Counted from the first letter of the stretch, positions 23,640-36,819 are shown. The stretch: 64,000 bases of DNA from Hymenolepis diminuta (GCA_900708905.1 CAADRB010000008.1:3032744-3096743), one strand, 5' to 3'. Translations and numbers: made by a program. The notes: generated from the sequence alone by a model not told the origin.

Positions 23640-24490
23640 AAGAAAGGTGAAGGGATCAAAAAGATGTTGAGAAGAACATCAAGGTATCAAAGAGTCTGAA
23701 GCAAATTGCAGGAGCTAGTGAAGCGGATCTTGATTGTAGAAGCTAAGACTACAACTAACAGCTAATGGCAACAGCAACAACTATTTTATAGCAGAACGCC
23801 AAGAATTGACTGGGCCAAAATATATTGAACAAACCACGATGAGGATTCAGGTAAATAGGAGAGATGAGGAATAGAAAAGATGAGAGAGAACTGCAGGAGC
23901 CGGTCAATTACAAGCGTGTATGTGCGTGTACGTAGAGGGGGAAATACAGAGACAGATTGCATAAGTCACTTGGACGAAGACGCGCTCGAGGACATGAGTG
24001 CAGGTGTATTTTTAATGAAACTAATGCTTATAGAAAAGGAAAAATAAATAAACGCGTTTAGACATGACAGGGACGTCAAGACATCACTGTGGCTTCGTGG
24101 ACGAAAATTCGAAGTATTTTCGTAGGGAATATGAATAAAGAGTAATGTTAGAAATGTTTAGAGAGTTATTCTTCAAGTCGAAGAGCCTTAATTTGAATTT
24201 TGGATTCGAGTTGTTCAATATTTACTAAATGGATGATTCGCATTCCAAAATTCAAGATTTATGATTTTTCTCCTGGATTGCAGCAAATGCCTGTCTGCGA
24301 TGTTCAGTGTTTGTTGATTGGTTTTAACTATGAAGGTCGATTATACCGCTTCAATTCGTTTTTTTCTTCCAGTGTTTGAGAGGAAAAATGATCGTATATG
24401 AAAATTTGCAACTTATGGTTTTAACATAGCAGAGATGAGATAGATCAAATTTTAAGTTGGCAGAACTCTGTAATCAAGGTAGCATAACCA
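23640..24490 (+). repeat. Repeat family R2 copy interrupted by R3
   Basis: R2 sequence begins at about 23640 (GTATCAAAGAGTC), is broken at about 23700, and resumes at about 24165 with TTGAATTTTGGATTCGAGTTG, GATTGCAGCAAATGCCTG, CTGCGATGTTCAGTGTTTG and ATGGTTTTAACATAGCAGAG. In the uninterrupted inverted copy at 20.7 kb these two parts are adjacent, so the ~465 bp between them was inserted later. Confidence 0.65.
23700..24165 (+). mobile_element. R3 element, LTR-like, nested in R2
   Basis: It aligns with 30430-30885 over its length: AGCAGAACGCCAAGA, ACTGGGCCAAAA, AAACCACGA, TAAGTCACTTGG, CATGAGTGCAGGTGTATTTTT, AACGCGTTTAGACATG, CTTCGTGGACG and AATAAAGAGTAAT. A TATA-like stretch near 24027 and an AATAAA at 24134-24139 lie in the order expected for a promoter and poly(A) signal in a long terminal repeat. 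No TG..CA ends or target duplication could be fixed. A solo LTR is the best guess; a non-autonomous retroposon is possible. Confidence 0.5.
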
Positions 24491-27004
24491 ATCACTCATT
24501 TCTACAACCTTGGCAGTAAGATCGAAATATCGAGGACATGACTTCATTTAGATTTAAGGAATTGGTACTATGAAATACATACAAGCGAATAACTTGATGA
24601 ATGCAAAAATCAAATGATGATGCGGAGAGGGGAAGTACATTAAGAACTCATGATATTAATATCTTCCTTCAAGTTATTTTCGAAATCAGATTGTACCTTT
24701 TTTGGTAATTGCTATAACTACTGCTCAATTAGCTTGACATCTACGGACGGTTTTAAGATGATGCACACTTTATTCAACTGTGTTTGAATAATAGGACCTA
24801 GAAGCATAAAGAGGAAACGGCCATCTTGCCAGAATGACAACAGTCGGCAATGAGTATATGACAAGTGCCAGTGATGTCCCATGTCCCATGTCCCATCCAC
24901 GCCCTGCGTACAAACAGGTGCGTCCATACAAATTTGGACTACACTGCTGGTGTTACTCCTAAGATGTCCCCCAGTATTAAGGTACTAACCATAAAGTATG
25001 GAATGTTTCAACACCAAGCCATCCCATGTCGGTAAATTGCCAGTTCCATTGTACTCCAAAGTCTGAGAAATATTTGAATACGTCTATTCAAGAAACTACA
25101 AAAATAGTTGTATTAAAGAAGCCCATTTATCGTAAAGAAATTAACAAGTAGCTGACCTAGACTGAGGTAAGCTAATTGGTCCAAGATTGATAATGGAATA
25201 AAAGTAGAACTGGTAAACAGTTGGGGGGTTTTGGTGATTACAGAGGTCACAGTTTATCTGGATTACGTAAACGGGTTTATCAACCTGCTTAGGGATTGCA
25301 GCAAGTAAGATGGTCTACTTAAAGACCATTCATATATGTTTTCCTTAAGAATAAACCCTTTGGTGTTGAGCTTTGTTCTCTGGAGCCTAATTAGATGTAT
25401 TAAATTAATAACTCACCAGTAATCCTATTTGTCTTATAAGTAAAATTGGCCAGGCGCATTAAAGGAAATGACGAAAAATTTGGATTTAAACTAGCCACTT
25501 TGAAAAAGTGTCAGTCAGTGTAGTTGATAGTAGATGAAGTGTGAGTTTCGAAACTCGATCCCTAGAATATTTATTTCAGCCCATTTTCAAATACAAAGAA
25601 GTAAAGATTATTACGTTCGCAGTGAATAAAGCAATGGTGATCGATTTTTAGCTATTTATTCACACAAATTATGTAGAAATAGTCCAACAATAAGACTATT
25701 TCCTTGTTCCATAATTCTCACATAACTTGCTGCATGAATTTCTATCGTTCATAATTGTGAATGAGACAGTAAGAAGCAGTCTAATATATTTTTGTGCAAT
25801 ATGGATGTTGTTTTGGAAAGAAAACAAATGAAATTATTATAATTATTTTTGAATTAAAATTACAGTCTTTTTTAGTTATTACCAAATTATAACAGAATAA
25901 AATTTGCGATTTCACACGCCGTTCACTGCGTTCCAGGCTGTGTATTGATCGAATTATTTGATTGTCGTCATATTCGCGAATGCGCGTTTTTAATAATTTT
26001 CGTGATGGGTATATTGGTCTTAGGTCTGTGTTACATTCTTGTATCCGCTTTATCTTCTGCTGTGAATTTCAGGCATTACCCTAGGGCTCTTGGTGGGCAT
26101 TTCGCCGATCACAACATTTTTGCCCTGGGTCCAGAGTAGGCAGAAGTCTGGGTGTGAAGAAGTGAAACATGGGAAAAATGTACAGAATTTGATTCTGGGT
26201 AAGAGATTATATTTAAAATTTATTATTATTATTATTATTAATGAAAATTCAAATATTTCACGATTAAGGATAGAAGTTTTAGGATTAAAAAACTGTTCTT
26301 TCAGCATTACACACATTTTACTAGAATAATATGCAGCAGTTACGAATGATACCGAAATTTCATTTAAAGTCCTGATTATGGAAATAAGAAGTCAGAGAAG
26401 GAAATGAGATATAATGATAGTTTGAGTAGAAAATAAAGAAATGAAAGAAGTGGCGATGATGGATAATCCCTTTACTGAAGAAGAGGAGAATAAAGTCAAA
26501 ATTTACAACAATGTTGAGGAATCAAGTGACAATTTATGCCCCCTAGAAATAGGGAAAGTTACCCGGTGTACTAAAGAGGGTAAGGTTTGGCACATGAGTG
26601 CTGGGAAGTTTTTACAATAAGTAAGAAATAGTTGAAGCATTGAAATTATATCCTTGCTCCTTTCCGTAATCTTAAGAAATCGTGAAAAGTTTGGCTCAAT
26701 GCAATGGAACTATAATGGAAAATCCATTGTTGCCACTTCATCTTTGTCAGATAAATGCGTCTGTTCAGGTGAGAGTAATAAAAGAGGGTCATCAACGTGA
26801 ACAATTGAGAATACCGGGTTATCTGTACAAAATCTGTCCAGATTCCAAACATGACTGCTCAGAATTAGACTAACCTGCCGACTCACTCAAAGCAATTTCA
26901 ACAGGTGATGAGAATGATTGATATAAAATATTTGCCAAATATAAAAACAGATCTCAAAGAAAGGAAAAAGATGTGGAAGTATACTGCCTTATTTTAAATA
27001 GTGA
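24490..27004. other. Intergenic, no gene recognised
   Basis: It contains a small tandem repeat of GTCCCAT (three units near 24875-24895) and a TTA/ATT microsatellite at 26220-26241. Open frames (24718-24927 minus, 25945-26139 plus, 26050-26316 minus, 26682-26873 plus) overlap each other in different frames and carry no recognisable motif. Confidence 0.5.
26220..26241. repeat. (ATT)n microsatellite
   Basis: Seven consecutive ATT-type units. It runs through overlapping open frames on both strands and yields runs of isoleucine or asparagine, a reason for discounting those frames. Confidence 0.9.
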
Positions 27005-27205
27005 GATTTTGAAATTTGAGCTTTAACTTCCCAAACACATTTAGGGAACCGTTTTTCAAAGCTTGTCTCATGTAGAAAGTGACGTCATAAAACCTCCCTG
27101 ATGGAAAACTCGATTTCAGCACTGTTGGAAGTACACCGGTGGGAATCGAACCCTTGACCTCTGATATTGGAGACGTGTAAGGTGACCAGTGCACCACCAT
27201 GATAT
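27005..27205 (-). repeat. tRNA-derived SINE, best-preserved promoter
   Basis: On the minus strand TGGTGCACTGG (box A) lies at 27196-27186 and GGTTCGATTCC (box B, perfect) at 27152-27142, 44 bp apart between starts. The intervening sequence can be read as a tRNA-like anticodon region. The body then runs leftward through AAATCGAGTTTTCC and AAAACGGTTCCCTAAATGTG, shared with the 13.3- and 19.4-kb copies. Because the homology continues about 130 bp past the tRNA-like head, I call it a SINE rather than a tRNA gene. RNA polymerase III would be the transcribing enzyme. Confidence 0.8.
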
Positions 27206-30200
27206 TTACCGCCAATATCAATTAATATATCACATTTTCAAAAAATTTTGCATCTTTAGGTAAATTTAACAGTAAGTTTAAGCAAATTCCAGTTTCTGCC
27301 GCTATGATCTATTCGCCCCCTCTAGTTGGCTCAGATTTGGAGGAATGCAGAAATGTAGTTACTCCGAGGAACTTTATTAATTCAATAAAAAATGCATATT
27401 AATGTGTGAGCCACAAAGCACCTTAGAAGTAGACCTGCTTCCCACCTGAAAGGAATCACTAACGCATTCGCACAGAGTGAACCAAAAGGGAAGCTGAACC
27501 AAAGGAGTAAATGTAGCCGTTGGGTAGATTACGATTAATACTCAGCTTCATATGGCTTGCTCGAGATGGAATTTACGATCATCAAGACAAGATTGTGGTT
27601 TCTTTTCCCCATTCGTAATCTCACTAATGTTAAAGACTCTATAATTTCATATTGGTTTGCCCTATCTATACGATATGTCATAATACACGATCTATTTAGA
27701 CCGCTCTTTCAGCACACAAATACAAATCGCCTTCACATTATTGATGCCGAAGATCTAAACACCAACATACTGATAAAAGTATTTGTCTCGATTAATTGTC
27801 AGGGCGTTGGAAGCTGCGTGTGACTCATATTGATAAGGTTGATGGACAACTGAGAGGTTAACTGTAAGAATCTCTTATTCCAAGACTGTGGGAAGTGTGG
27901 TGTAAGACACAATGACTGTGGCATAAACGATCTGGGTATAATATGTGTTTAATTGAAAAAGTGTACACAACGCAACGGGATATAAGTTTCTAAAAGTAAA
28001 TAGCGAGAGAGAGAAGGGAGCATGGATATATCAGATTTTCCAAACATCTGAGTGCCTTTGACAGCTCATTTGAGCTTTTGGATAATGCCTACATATCCTC
28101 GGACTCTAGCTACCTCATCTTCTGTGTCAGATACTCATAACATATAGATAGTTATCGCTATTCTGATTGACTGTTGAGGCCATAAGCATAAGCCGTCCAG
28201 GCTCATTATGACGCTTCCATGCATACCACTTATAATATATTTTTGGTAATAGGCCAGTGTGCCTATGTCCACTCATTGACATTCATCTCATTTTTTCCAT
28301 TATATAAAATCTCATTCTTTGTAAATAAGGAGCGAGTATCGATACCTTATTTAAAGCAAAATTATTTGAGAAAAATGTGCTCTATGTATTGTTATAAATT
28401 TTCCATTTAATTTGAGAGATGGGGTTTATAAAGTTGCGGCATTTAACATATAAGCATTGATGGTTATTTAACTAAGAAGAAATAAATACATGCAGAGTTC
28501 TGTTTTCTCATTTTAAAGTTGATAGGTCGATAAGTCCTTACCTCTTCCATATAATCAGGCGACGGAAAGTGGTTGAATAGGTGAAATTCACTATTTTCAT
28601 TCCTCATAATTGACAGTCAAGTCGAATATTTTAGTAATACTTCAGAAATTGAGCTTATATCATCGAATCAGTCAAATGCTACGGATATGGAGAGCAAAAT
28701 CCACAATACTTGAATATTTTGAAAAAAATTTAAATCTTCGCGAGGAAGAATTGTGGCGAATTACAGATGGAATATACTGAAAGGTTTCTCAGACATTGTA
28801 AAATTGTAGATGCGTTTATGCTATGCATTCCTACAAATACTGTTCCTGACCAAGGGCGTATATTTAGCATTGTTATTTACCGGTTTCTATGCTCTGCACG
28901 AAAATTAACATTCAAAAGCTGCCCTTTCACATAGTTTAATCATATCCAAACCCATAAACCATATTTGTTCCTTTTGAAATCCAGCCTTTAGGAAAGGCGT
29001 AAACGGATAGAGTTAACACTGAGTGAAGTGGACTCTATTATAGTTTATAATGGCCTTGTTTATCTCATCTGACTATCATGACCGTAAAAGGAAAGTTTGA
29101 ATCGAAAGTTGAAAATCGATCATTCAATCAAATCAAGTCTCAATATTGAGAATATGAACTCATCCAGAAACCTAGAGATCAAATCATGAAAATTGGGCTT
29201 TGAAACACTTAGATATTGCTATGTATATTTTACTCCTTATGAGAAAGCAGGCATTTCTGCGTTTCCTAAATTTAAATAAAGCAGGATTCTGTTGAGCACT
29301 CCAGTTAATCCCTTATTAGAGCATTTTGCTATTTCGTTTGTTTAGACGCTCTCCATGCCTAAAATTCGGAGGTCTTTTATCTGCATTGTAATAGATAATA
29401 GTAATTACTTCCCATATTATATTTAGATGCTGAACTAACAACTAATAAAATTTCAGTAGTGAAAACTGCCAAATTCTTTGCGGAAATGCAATTGACAGAT
29501 GGTGTAATTGCGTTTTAAAATCCAACTATGAAGGCGGCCAAATGAGCAAGCAAGTAAACGCTCTATTACAAAATAATGTGTTCCGGTAATAAATGGAAAA
29601 TGCATGAATCTCACTCTCTTCCCACTTTCCTATCGCGACCTTGAAAACACACCAATAGGAGTTTGCAAACAGACTTTGGCGTTGACATACTGAAGTTACA
29701 TTTATTATATCGTATAAAAAGGCTGCAAAGAGGTGTTGCATACAATTTTATAGTATGTATATTTAAAGAAACATATATTCATGTATTCATTATATGAAAA
29801 TTATGTAAACTTTGGAAATTGCGAAACATTTTCAAGTATATTCCGTAAACAATTTGATTTTTAGTATTGAACTGGTCCCTGATAAAATGCGGGATCTGGA
29901 ATATGCAAATGAATGCAAAGCTTTGTTCTTGAAAAGTAATATAAAATTCAATCACTAATTAGAATCGCAATGGCTAAAATTCCTCAAGTCCTAAATAGTT
30001 TTATGGCGAAGAGATGCTTAGAGCATTAAGAGTTCTCTAAATATCGTTGAACTCAAAACCGAAATTTTCAAATTTTCCCCCTCAAAGCTTATTAGTACAT
30101 TAAAAATGCCATGTTTCTTCCTGAATACTTTTTTCTATATTACGATTCCGCCGAGTAAATTGAACAAAAGAAAGAAAAAAGTAAATAATTCGAATAAAGG

Positions 30201-30429
30201 ATAAGTGAAACTGCTAAAAGAGGGGGAGAATAAGGCGGGTCCTTGCCTTCGGCGAATCTTTAGAATCGCCGAATAGCCCTGTCTTCGATTTAATTTCTTA
30301 TTTTCCACATAACAAAACCTGAATATGTTTGTGTGTTATCACTAGTTTATTAGACTCTTGCAGCCACCATTTTTAAGAGGGGAAAAGTTGTCATGTTATT
30401 AAGGTGTTGGAGTTAGATAACAACCAACG
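27206..30429. other. Intergenic, no gene recognised
   Basis: One short minus-strand frame ending at a good donor (from an ATG at 28611 down to GAG|GTAAGG near 28545) could be a first exon of about 22 codons, but no second exon was found. The frames at 27557-27823 (plus) and 29526-29741 (minus) have no motif. A hairpin TTCGGCGA..TCGCCGAA lies near 30249-30276. Confidence 0.4.
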
Positions 30430-30885
30430 GTTTGCAGCTAACAAATTACGACAACAATAACAGCCACCAATTCGTAGCTGTTTGAGTAAGAGCTAACAAC
30501 AATTGTGAAGCAGAACACCAAGAGTTGAGTAGACCAAAAATGTACTCAAGGAAACCACAACGAGTAACAGAGAGAGGAGGAGACAGCAGCGTAGGGGCCC
30601 GTAACTGACAAGCGTTTCGTTGTCTGGACAACAAGGTTAGCTTGATATGAGTCACTTGGGTAAGGCACGTCAGAGCATGAGCGCAGATGTATTTTTTAGG
30701 TGAAACGAGGCACATATAAAAGAGGAGAAATCGATGGACGCGCTTAGACATGTCAGACAGGGGTTATGCGTCATGGAGACATAAATGAAGTCGCTCCAAC
30801 TTCGTGGGCGGAAAATTGAAGTATTATCGTGGAGAATGCGAATAAAAGATAATTCTGGAAAAAACATGGGAGTCATTCTTCAAAG
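30430..30885 (+). mobile_element. R3 element, LTR-like, second copy
   Basis: Aligned with 23700-24165. Here the TATA-like CATATAAAAGAGG is at 30712-30724 and AATAAA at 30841-30846, about 125 bp apart. The right end reads GAGTCATTCTTCAA in this copy and GAGTTATTCTTCAA in the other, so the 3' border is close to 30882. No R2 sequence flanks this copy. The minus-strand frames 30446-30751 and 30670-30876 lie inside it and are not genes. Confidence 0.55.
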
Positions 30886-33800
30886 GCTTTCGGATTTATA
30901 ATAACCAGTCTACCAGAACTTTACCATCTTAACCTCATTTGTGAAGAGTTGATGATGCTTTCGTGCGACGCAAACAGTTTCCCATTACGTGAATTCTTGA
31001 TGATATTGATAATACTGTATATTTAAATTTATGAATCTCTTGAAAATTCTGCAGAAAGAAAATCATTACCTCCAAAACCTAAACTTCTCGCCAGAATTTT
31101 ATAGAGGGCAGTTGAAACCAACGACATGGATAAGACTTTATAAAGAAGTAGTAATTAGAGTGATAGCTGCAAATCTGAAGTTTCATTCATTGATTCCTTT
31201 TGATATAAATTTTATTTGATTTGCATCTTTGAACGAGGAGGTTTAAGGATAGTATGTTGAAAACATGACTTATAGAAAATTTTTTAGCTCTGACCCTTTT
31301 TAGATAACATAATGAAAACATCAGAATCCAAAAATAAAGCTTGTTTAGAAGCAATTTGAGAAAAAAATTAATGAAAAAATGCTTTAATTCAAATTGAATG
31401 TTTAATTAAATAAAAAATAGGTACTCGTATTAGAAATTATGATTTAGTTTTGACTTTTATTTAAAGTGATTTCTTCCTAAATATGATTGTAAACTAATGA
31501 ATTTGAAGAAGCATTTGCTCTAATTGACTCTGTTTATACTTTTGTATTCAAAAGTCGTATATCTGAGATATTGGAGAGGTATTAAGGTAGAATATTTCTC
31601 GAGAATCTTCTAATGTCGCCTAGAAATCGAGAAAGCAATTCCGGAAATATGTAAAATCAGAATATGACGCAAAGTACTCCATCACTGCAGCTAAATGTAA
31701 ACAACTTAATGAGTCTGGTATTCAAATAAAATACGGTCCTGAAAGCCTGACAATTTTACTCTAATCTTCTCCTTCCTTTCGTTAAGTTTACATTAATCTA
31801 TAATCTATATCTTGATTTATTTATTCCTAATTGGAGCCGTTGAACGACTGACATGACCTTTTGGTATAGTTTGTGCCTCATCCATCTTAGGAATATCACG
31901 TATTTTTAAATTGTTTATCCTTATATTAGTATTTAACAGACTTTTTTACCTGAGGCTGCATTTTTACAGTTTTATCATCCCTTAGTACTCCATATATACG
32001 TTTTAATTGTGTGTTTAATCTTCTCCTGCTGTCGAATATGTTAACTCCAGCTGAAAATCAAGAATAATTGCAGCACTAACGTCGTACAACAAGATATTTG
32101 CCCAGATTCTCCGAAAATTCTGTTAGCAAACTTTATTCGTCTCCACCGTCTTCTATCTGATTATTTTAATAGGGATCATTTGAAACTAGAAAGGATGGTT
32201 TAAAAAGCCTCTATTGATCGGAAAGTAAATCATAAAGCTACTATATCTTCTTATTCATTCATTATCAGAGTTTAATTTATATTTAACCCTTCACATTTGG
32301 CTCAGATAAAAATGATTGCCCATAACTAGATAGATATTATAAACAGCGATTTTCTGTCGTTTTTGTCCATAATGATGCTACTAATAGCAATCTATGGCTT
32401 CCTAATTGGGGTTATTTAACTGGATTTTCCATTATTCATCAGTGATCAAAAATTAGCTGATTGAACTTACAAGTGAAAGTTCAAATCCTAACTTCTTCAT
32501 TTCAGCTTTCGAGAATTAACAAACTGGATGTACTTTGGTGTGAATTGCGATATGTACTTTTCTTAAATTAATAATTTTGCTAAGTTTTATTTTCATATTA
32601 TTCCCTAATATTTATGTTATTTGAGTTTCCTATATTTGTACAAAATGATATAAAATGTTGCCAGTGCTAAATTTTTGCCTCATTTTAAAACTTTGCACTT
32701 TTACTTTAAAAGCAAGTTTTCATATTCTCATGACATTTGAAAACTGTTTGCATTTGTCAACCACTTTTAACGTATTATGGATTTGTTGCAATTTGAACCA
32801 CTTCCTTATCTAGTATATTCGACTTAGTACATTCTGTAAAATACAAGCCTACTCTAATTCGAATATTTTTTACAAAATATTATGTCTGAATACTCAGTTT
32901 TAATGCAAGGGAGAGGGCACAGAGAGATTAATCACCACAGAATCAAAGGTAGTTCTGATGGACTCCTCTGTTAGAGAGATAGATAGATAGATGTTGTAAA
33001 CGTTTTGCAAAAGAATAACTGCAAAATCCCATCGAACCATGTCATTCAGATTTCTTTTGTTGAGATAATGATGGCAAAATGAGAGAAATCTCATAATTAA
33101 ATTATGAAAGCTGACAAATTGATGGCTTTGCAACTCGGATTAGGTACAGTCCAAACGATCATCCATTGGCTTCATTTCTTTACATCGTACTTACTTAAGA
33201 TGATTCCTCGTTAAAAGTTAAAAATATTATTGTTCCATGGGCAATAAAAATAATACACTTTGCACAATTTCATTTTCTCCATTTGTTTTTATATTCGTTC
33301 GTTATTGCCCCCACTACAACTCATAGTCAGAACTTACATTAAGAATAATTCCAATAAATGATGTAGAAGTTTCATTTTATTGAATACACTGTCTTTGCAC
33401 AAATTGAATGTAGGATATGCAGATGCAGGTGACAATCGTTGACACTTTTCTTATTTTCTAAATGTTAATAATAAATAATTTGTTTAAAAGCTAGTTCTAA
33501 ATATACGACAGGACAGAGAGATACACATAGTTGATGTAGACATTCACTAATAGCCTTTTTCAGAAATAAAATGGGTAACGTAAATATATTATGTTCATTT
33601 TATAGATAATCAAAAATTATGTCCCCGGTTGGTCATTACTTAGTTTGTCTGGGGATAATTTTTCATCAACTTATTATCAGAAGGTTGTCGAAAATTTGAC
33701 ATTTCTATAAAAAGAATATCAAAAGTTGTAGCTCAAAAAGTAGCGTTTTTATAAAACAGGAAAGAGGAAAAAATAAATCCGCAAAATGTGCATTTTAACT

Positions 33801-35254
33801 TAAACAATCAAACGTACTTTTGATCTGAAAATTCTACCAAATGGAAATAAAATATATATCTTTTAGCGTCTAGGGAAGTCATCTTGAAGTCTCTTTCGTG
33901 ATGAAATTGAGTTTAAAATGGTCTTGGGTGCAGGTAATAATGAACGTCTTTTGACTAGCGAAAGTACACCAAAAAGTGCATAATTTGAGGGAAAGGTCAA
34001 GTTATTTGGCCCGTGAAATACGTAACTTTTTAGTCTTCACTACTCAGCTCAGAAGAATGTGGGCTGCGGCTTTACGAAATGATCTATTTTTGGGGACTCA
34101 CACAAAATTGAATGTCTAATTTGTTGATGATATTATAATATTTGGCGTTTCAAACACCTTGGGCTTTTATAAAGCTAACTTTGAAATAAACTCTAACTGG
34201 ACTATTTAAACTACGTGAACTTGATGGTAGTGGACTAAAGCAATATATTTTAAAACAAACATGACGAGGCAGAATTTGAAAAATTTTACGATCCTTAAAT
34301 ATGTGATGGAGACTTTATTATTATCTACTAAAATATTTTAATATAAAGTTTGCATTTCAGTCTTGTTTATAATATAAGATGAAAATATTTCGTTTTTATG
34401 GCAAATTTACAAGATGTAATGTCATTGAATGTAATTATTTAATTAATCTGGGTAAATTTATATTTGTGTTAGGTGCATCATGATTTAAACGAAGCTTGAT
34501 ATAAAATTTCAATAAATTTGTATTTTGATTTTGTCCTTTTTTATCCTCGTATAGTGAAGTAAATAGATTTTTTCATTAGAGTTCATTTTGAGTGAATCCT
34601 TCTGAAATCCGCTTTGTACTAACTACCTCTGCCAGAAGATAGAAATTTTTGTATGCAACACGATCCACCATTCAAGTGAATCAACTGGTTTATAAGCTCT
34701 GAATTTCCCGGACATTAATTTATCCAAAACGCAGCGATGAAATCACAAACATCTGGCATTAAATTATTTGAATATAACTATGCGTATTATGCCTCTTGTT
34801 TATATCGAATGGAATAATGATTTCAGAATCCTAATAAAGTGGACCTCGTGACATTCTGACTTCATTCTATACTACTCTTTGACGTCCTTATAGAACTATT
34901 GTGCTAATTCCCGTGCTCAGATAAGATCTTGTGTTTAACACGGGCAAAAGTATTTTTATATTGCTATTAATATTAATATGGTAATTATTATGACAAAGCA
35001 CTTTGTTAAAAGGGAGCTTATAAAATTAGATCTGTTGCCTAATTGATCTATCATTATTAATATACTAATGATCCATGTTAAATGCAAGGTGAAAAGTGCT
35101 ATAAAATGAGGGTGGTACCTTTGTCTCATAATTTAATACTCAATCAATTCATGATTCCGCCTTCTTCTGCTAATACATGGAATGAAACTGGCCTGGAAGT
35201 GCATGATTTACGAATATTACGAAAGCTTCATTTCGCTTTTACTAAATCAATTAT
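30886..35254. other. Intergenic, no gene recognised
   Basis: AT-rich sequence with no splice-supported exon and no repeat of the families named here. There is a short GATA run near 32980-32992. Open frames of 60-80 codons (31031-31219 and 35082-35324 plus, 32900-33133 minus) are within chance for this composition. Confidence 0.5.
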
Positions 35255-35566
35255 TTACGGATTTTTCATTCGGGTAGATGGAACTGAGTGCTCCTGGATA
35301 TCCACAGTATGGCTGGAAGTCTGACTGAATAAATTGTATTGAAATTTGTTATATTTGAAATAAAGATTGTCCACATTCATCTTTTTTCCATTCTGCCCAC
35401 CTGTAATGCAATTATTATTTATCTTGCTAAAAATGATATCTCTTTGTTGAAAAATAGTTACAAGAGTCGCCAGGTGCAGAGTTACAAGGAGTAAAATCAA
35501 AGAGAAGGAGATAGTAAGTGTTATAATGTAATTGAATAGAAATCTCACTGGTAAACTCAGCGACAT
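35255..35566 (-). CDS. Possible small membrane-protein frame, unrecognised
   Basis: The frame opens MSLSLPVRFLFNY at 35566 and contains a run of about 25 hydrophobic residues (ITLTISFSLILLLV onward), giving one predicted membrane span. A TATA-like CTTATATAAG at 35704-35695 lies about 130 bp upstream, a reasonable distance for a promoter. A possible donor, ACAG|GTGGGC, occurs near 35399, so only the first 55 codons might be coding. A second minus-strand frame (35427-35690) overlaps and is also hydrophobic, which weakens the case. No homologue recognised. Confidence 0.2.
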   Translation of the reverse strand: MSLSLPVRFLFNYIITLTISFSLILLLVTLHLATLVTIFQQRDIIFSKINNNCITGGQNGKKMNVDNLYFKYNKFQYNLFSQTSSHTVDIQEHSVPSTRMKNP

Positions 35567-36819
35567 AGCATCTTAACACAGAAGCCGAAAACTCTAAGCA
35601 GAACGCAAGGCACGTTACGGTAAACACGCATGCACTAACGAAACTCAATCTCAATCTGCATCGGCTTAAACAAATAGGCATAATTACCAAGTGCCTTATA
35701 TAAGTGGGGAATTAAGAAGGAAATTACATTTTACTTTCAGACGAAATACTGGAAGAGTTGGAGATAATTATTATTTCCTCTTGCAGTGATGATATTAAAT
35801 TAATTAGTAGTAGCATAGAAAAACAAATAAAGTGAACTATGGAACAGAATTTATGACAGGTATTAAAACCAGAATTTCGTAGGAGAAGTCGTATACAAAA
35901 ATGAAATGATTTAAGGAGTAAGTAGGCTGTCAGTGAAGAGAACGGAGTTGAATAGATGTGAGTGGTAACTGAGGCGTCGGAGTTTGGTCTGGGTAGGATT
36001 ATATCAGGATATTTACAGATATTGCTGGCGAAGCCCGTTGTTCAGTTAAAATAAGGATTTTTTGCCTATAGACAGTTTATATCACCTGAGGAATTTGGCA
36101 GTAATTGCTTGATATGCATTAGATCCTGTCTACTGACCGTAGTTTTATTAATTCGCAAATTATCTAAATGCACAAACTCAAGCGCCCTGAAAACCTTAAG
36201 TTATGTACAACTCATGAAAACTTAAATCGAGATTAATTTTCCCAACTAAAGCATTATAGAATATATTATTTCGTTTTTGAAGGCGCTTGAATTTCCAAGT
36301 CCTATCAAGAAACCGCTTCCAACTAGAGGAGCAATTAATAAAAGCGCGTAGTTTGTTGTGCCGTGACAGTAACTTTAAATATATATGAGAGATATTTTGA
36401 ATTTTACGGAAATTTAAAGCATATAACAGCTAAAAGGAAAGGGTTCTTTACGGATATTCATGAATGCCTTCTCTTTGGTGCATACTTTTTTTCTGTCACA
36501 GAATAAAGTTATGATCGTGACAAGAAGAAAACATATTTAAGCATAATTATTAAAAATTTCTACTTTTCAAAGTTAATTTCTATTTTATATGCTTCTAATT
36601 ACTAAAAATAACAGTAATCTCTCAATTTTTAAGTAAATTACTATGAATTCCACCATACCGCACATAGTTCGAGTTGAACTGTAATAAATCATCGTTATAA
36701 TGTCAATAACTTGTGGTTTTCCTTCTTATCTGGCTAGGATATTGATAATTTGGTGTTGAAAAGAACCGAACATTTGGAATGTTGATGAATCTTAACTTTT
36801 ACTGAAGAATAATAAACCT

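Noticed and set aside
27142..27196. Functional tRNA gene on the minus strand (box A and perfect box B)
   Set aside because: Homology to other copies runs about 130 bp beyond the tRNA-like head, and no clean acceptor stem pairs with the 5' end, so a SINE fits better.
30249..30276. 8-bp hairpin TTCGGCGA/TCGCCGAA as a structured RNA or terminator
   Set aside because: Isolated short stem with no U tract, no conserved partner and no adjacent gene.
30446..30876. Two overlapping minus-strand frames (101 and 68 codons)
   Set aside because: Both fall inside the R3 element, and the matching region of the other R3 copy does not keep them open.
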